NCBI GenBank assembly: GCA_014116815.1
Contig: JACGYV010000052.1
Location: 1-5,234 of the forward strand
DNA: 5,234 nucleotides
From: Holosporaceae bacterium 'Namur'
GTDB lineage: Bacteria; Pseudomonadota; Alphaproteobacteria; Rickettsiales; Midichloriaceae
Direction of reading: 5' to 3'
Notes under the pieces: generated by a model
The model's database searches: none
Told to the model about the DNA's origin: nothing
What the model saw: the letters and a program-made list of their open reading frames with translations, nothing else
Shown: in pieces, positions 3,825-5,234 of the stretch
How the letters are laid out: each line of letters starts with the position of its first letter
How positions within the stretch are numbered: the stretch's first letter is position 1
Translations under genes and position numbers: made by a program

Positions 3825-4799
3825 ATGAAAGAAGGGTTAGATGCATTCTGGGAATTAATCCAGGATAGAATGAATCGTAAATTAATAGCTTTAGTAAAAA
3901 AAGGGCAACCCATAGATGAAATTATCAATCTCTGTCCTAATATAAATGTAAAAGACTCAGCAGGACGTACCCCTTTAATTATTGCTGCTTATCAGGGGCA
4001 TAATGAAAATGTAGAGATACTGTTAAAAAGTGGAGCAAATATTGATGAGAAAGATAATAATGGTAATACAGCATTAATTATTGCTGCTGAAGAAGAAAAC
4101 CAAGAAATAGTAATAACTCTTTTAAATAGGAATGCTAGCATTAATGAGAAAGCTAATAATGGTAATACGGCATTATTAAATTCTGCTTTTGCTGGAGATA
4201 AAGGCACCCTACAAATTCTTCTAAATAGTGGTGCTAGTATTGATGTAAAGAATAAGAATGGTGAAACAGCATTAATGATTGCTGCTGTAGAAGGACATAA
4301 AGAAATAGTACAAATTCTTCTAAATAGTGGTGCTAGTATTGATATGAAGAATAATGATGGTGATACAGCCTTAATGCTTGCTACTTTAGAAAATCATGAG
4401 GAAATAGTAGAAATACTTTTAAATAGCAATCCTAAAGTTAACGAGAAAGCTAATGATGGTACAACAGCATTAATGATTGCTGCTCAAAATGGTGAGTTTG
4501 ATATAGCGGTTACCTTGATAAAAAATAATGCGGATGTTCATCAAAAAAATAATGATGGTAAGACTGCCATAGAGTTAACAGAAAATGAGAGTATTAAGAG
4601 CTTACTTACACGAGTGACTTCTTATCATACTAAAATACCTAAGCTCTTTAATATAAATGAAATTGATGCGGTACCTAATAAATTCTCTGATAAGTTTATA
4701 GTTCACCCCCATATAAGTAAGATAAATTCTTGGGTAGCAAAGATTCAGGCAGAGCAACAAAGGAAAGAGTTAGATAAAGAAAGCTTAGGGATTGCATAG
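3825..4799 (+). CDS. Ankyrin-repeat protein, six full repeats plus one partial
   Basis: The 324-residue product has a 43-residue N-terminal cap (helical, with WELIQDRMNRKLIALVKKG) followed by ankyrin repeats in perfect 33-residue register at 44, 77, 110, 143, 176 and 209, with a half repeat at 242. Each repeat shows the family pattern D/NxxGxTALxxAAxxGxxxIVxxLLxxGAxI. Residues 265-324 form a non-repeat tail, charged and helical at the end (KIQAEQQRKELDKES). There is no signal peptide or membrane segment. Ankyrin arrays bind other proteins; in intracellular bacteria many are secreted into the host, but nothing here proves secretion. No enzymatic domain is attached. It has its own promoter and ribosome binding site, opposes its neighbours and sits between two recombinase fragments, which suggests acquisition as a single-gene cargo. 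The ankyrin call is certain; its target is unknown. Confidence 0.95.
   Translation: MKEGLDAFWELIQDRMNRKLIALVKKGQPIDEIINLCPNINVKDSAGRTPLIIAAYQGHNENVEILLKSGANIDEKDNNGNTALIIAAEEENQEIVITLLNRNASINEKANNGNTALLNSAFAGDKGTLQILLNSGASIDVKNKNGETALMIAAVEGHKEIVQILLNSGASIDMKNNDGDTALMLATLENHEEIVEILLNSNPKVNEKANDGTTALMIAAQNGEFDIAVTLIKNNADVHQKNNDGKTAIELTENESIKSLLTRVTSYHTKIPKLFNINEIDAVPNKFSDKFIVHPHISKINSWVAKIQAEQQRKELDKESLGIA
4210..4343 (+). repeat. Recently duplicated ankyrin unit (35-base exact repeat, 99-base period)
   Basis: The same 35 bases, beginning TACAAATTCTTC and ending GTATTGAT, occur at 4210-4244 and 4309-4343. They are exactly 99 bases (33 codons) apart and encode the LQILLNSGASID / VQILLNSGASID helix-and-turn of repeats 3 and 4. 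Such base-level identity inside a diverged array points to a recent duplication or gene conversion of one repeat. Confidence 0.8.
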
Positions 4800-4830
4800 G
4801 AAGAGCAGATTTATTATTGGAACCCATACT

Positions 4831-4843
4831 TAGAAAGTTTCTA
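4831..4843. other. Short palindrome after the ankyrin gene
   Basis: TAGAAA-G-TTTCTA is a perfect 6-1-6 dyad between the convergent ankyrin and recombinase genes. It is too short and AT-rich to be a convincing terminator. I see no stronger terminator in 4800-4887. Confidence 0.25.
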
Positions 4844-4887
4844 GTCATGCGCAGCATATAAAACTCCATACGTTTAATCTATTCTTA

Positions 4888-5234
4888 TTAATTAACAGAA
4901 CTCTTTCCCCCGGGTAAGTACCTATATAAAGTAGCAGGAGATATTTGTAGACGCTTTGCAGCATCTTCAACAGTAATGTTAGAATCACGTAGTAGTGCTC
5001 TTGCTGCTACTAAGTCTTCTTGAGTGAGTGCAGGAGGCCGCCCTCCTTTCCTACCAAGTAAATGTGCTGCTTTTAATCCTGCCATTGTACGGTCACGAAT
5101 AAGTGATCGTTCAAATTCAGCTAATGCTCCAAATATATGAAATATTAATTTCCCGCCTGAATTTGTAGTATCAATTGCTTCAGTCAATGAGCGAAGGCCA
5201 ATGCCTTGCTTTTCAAATAACTCAATTGTGTCTA
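4888..5234 (-). CDS. Serine recombinase (Tn3 resolvase / DNA invertase family), 5' end beyond the right edge
   Basis: The frame is open from the window edge, so the gene starts outside; the TTG at 5187 is internal. The visible 114 residues begin DTIELFEKQGIGLRSLTEAIDTT, the end of the catalytic domain. SGGKLIFHIFGALAEFERSLIRDRT follows, the conserved E helix used for dimerisation and synapsis. AGLKAAHLLGRKGGRPP is the arm that crosses the minor groove, and ITVEDAAKRLQISPATLYRYLP is the helix-turn-helix. It ends GGKSSVN. These enzymes cut and exchange strands at short dyad sites through an active-site serine, which lies upstream of the visible part. Whether this copy is a transposon resolvase or an invertase cannot be settled without the N-terminus and the recombination site. 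It points left, towards the end of the ankyrin gene, 88 bases away. Confidence 0.9.
   Translation of the reverse strand, partial: DTIELFEKQGIGLRSLTEAIDTTNSGGKLIFHIFGALAEFERSLIRDRTMAGLKAAHLLGRKGGRPPALTQEDLVAARALLRDSNITVEDAAKRLQISPATLYRYLPGGKSSVN
4891..5077. repeat. Direct repeat, right copy (recombinase 3' end)
   Basis: This is the partner of 3404-3590: 187 bases, ungapped, about 90% identical, same orientation. Here the homology continues into an intact reading frame, whereas the left copy breaks at 3590. Confidence 0.85.

Noticed and set aside
3992..4207. Minus-strand open frame of 71 codons opposite the ankyrin gene
   Set aside because: Its periodic sequence mirrors the ankyrin repeats on the other strand and is an antisense shadow.
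3825..4799. Regularly spaced repeats considered as a CRISPR-like array
   Set aside because: The 99-base period is exactly 33 codons of an open ankyrin frame; the repeats are coding and diverged.

Overview
This AT-rich window looks like accessory DNA (plasmid or genomic island) from an alphaproteobacterium, probably a Rickettsiales-type intracellular symbiont. I infer this from the base composition, an ankyrin-repeat gene, Tn3/invertase-type serine recombinase copies, a small WGR-domain gene typical of alphaproteobacterial accessory replicons, and a plasmid-style SSB-like gene. The lineage is an inference from gene content; no rRNA or housekeeping marker is present.

Left arm, minus strand (1-1290): a small XRE-like regulator with a GTG start (841-1290), then a UmuD-like protein (171-704), then the first 13 codons of umuC (128-166). 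The umuC exon stops abruptly at what looks like the 5' end of a group II intron (1-127), which runs off the window. The UmuD-like protein keeps the Ala-Gly processing site, but Ala replaces the catalytic serine and Arg replaces the catalytic lysine. The error-prone polymerase cassette is therefore altered in two independent ways.

Control region (1291-1617): divergent between the regulator and a plus-strand SSB-like gene (1618-1971). It holds a perfect 14-bp palindrome, a promoter with a perfect TATAAT, two consecutive long inverted repeats that would form the 5' leader, and a 21-bp operator-like palindrome just upstream of the SSB ribosome binding site.

Middle (1972-3397): a roughly 320-base stretch without a convincing gene but with a terminator-like hairpin. 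It is followed by a minus-strand two-gene operon: a five-helix membrane protein (2541-3224) and a 75-residue WGR-domain protein (2293-2520). The WGR gene has no ATG/GTG/TTG start and apparently begins at CTG, six bases after a perfect AGGAGG.

Right arm (3398-5234): a plus-strand ankyrin-repeat gene (3825-4799) with its own good promoter. It is bracketed by two directly repeated serine recombinase 3' ends: a 62-codon remnant (3398-3590) and a longer copy running off the right edge (4888-5234). The arrangement suggests that the ankyrin gene is cargo brought in or trapped by recombinase-linked rearrangement.
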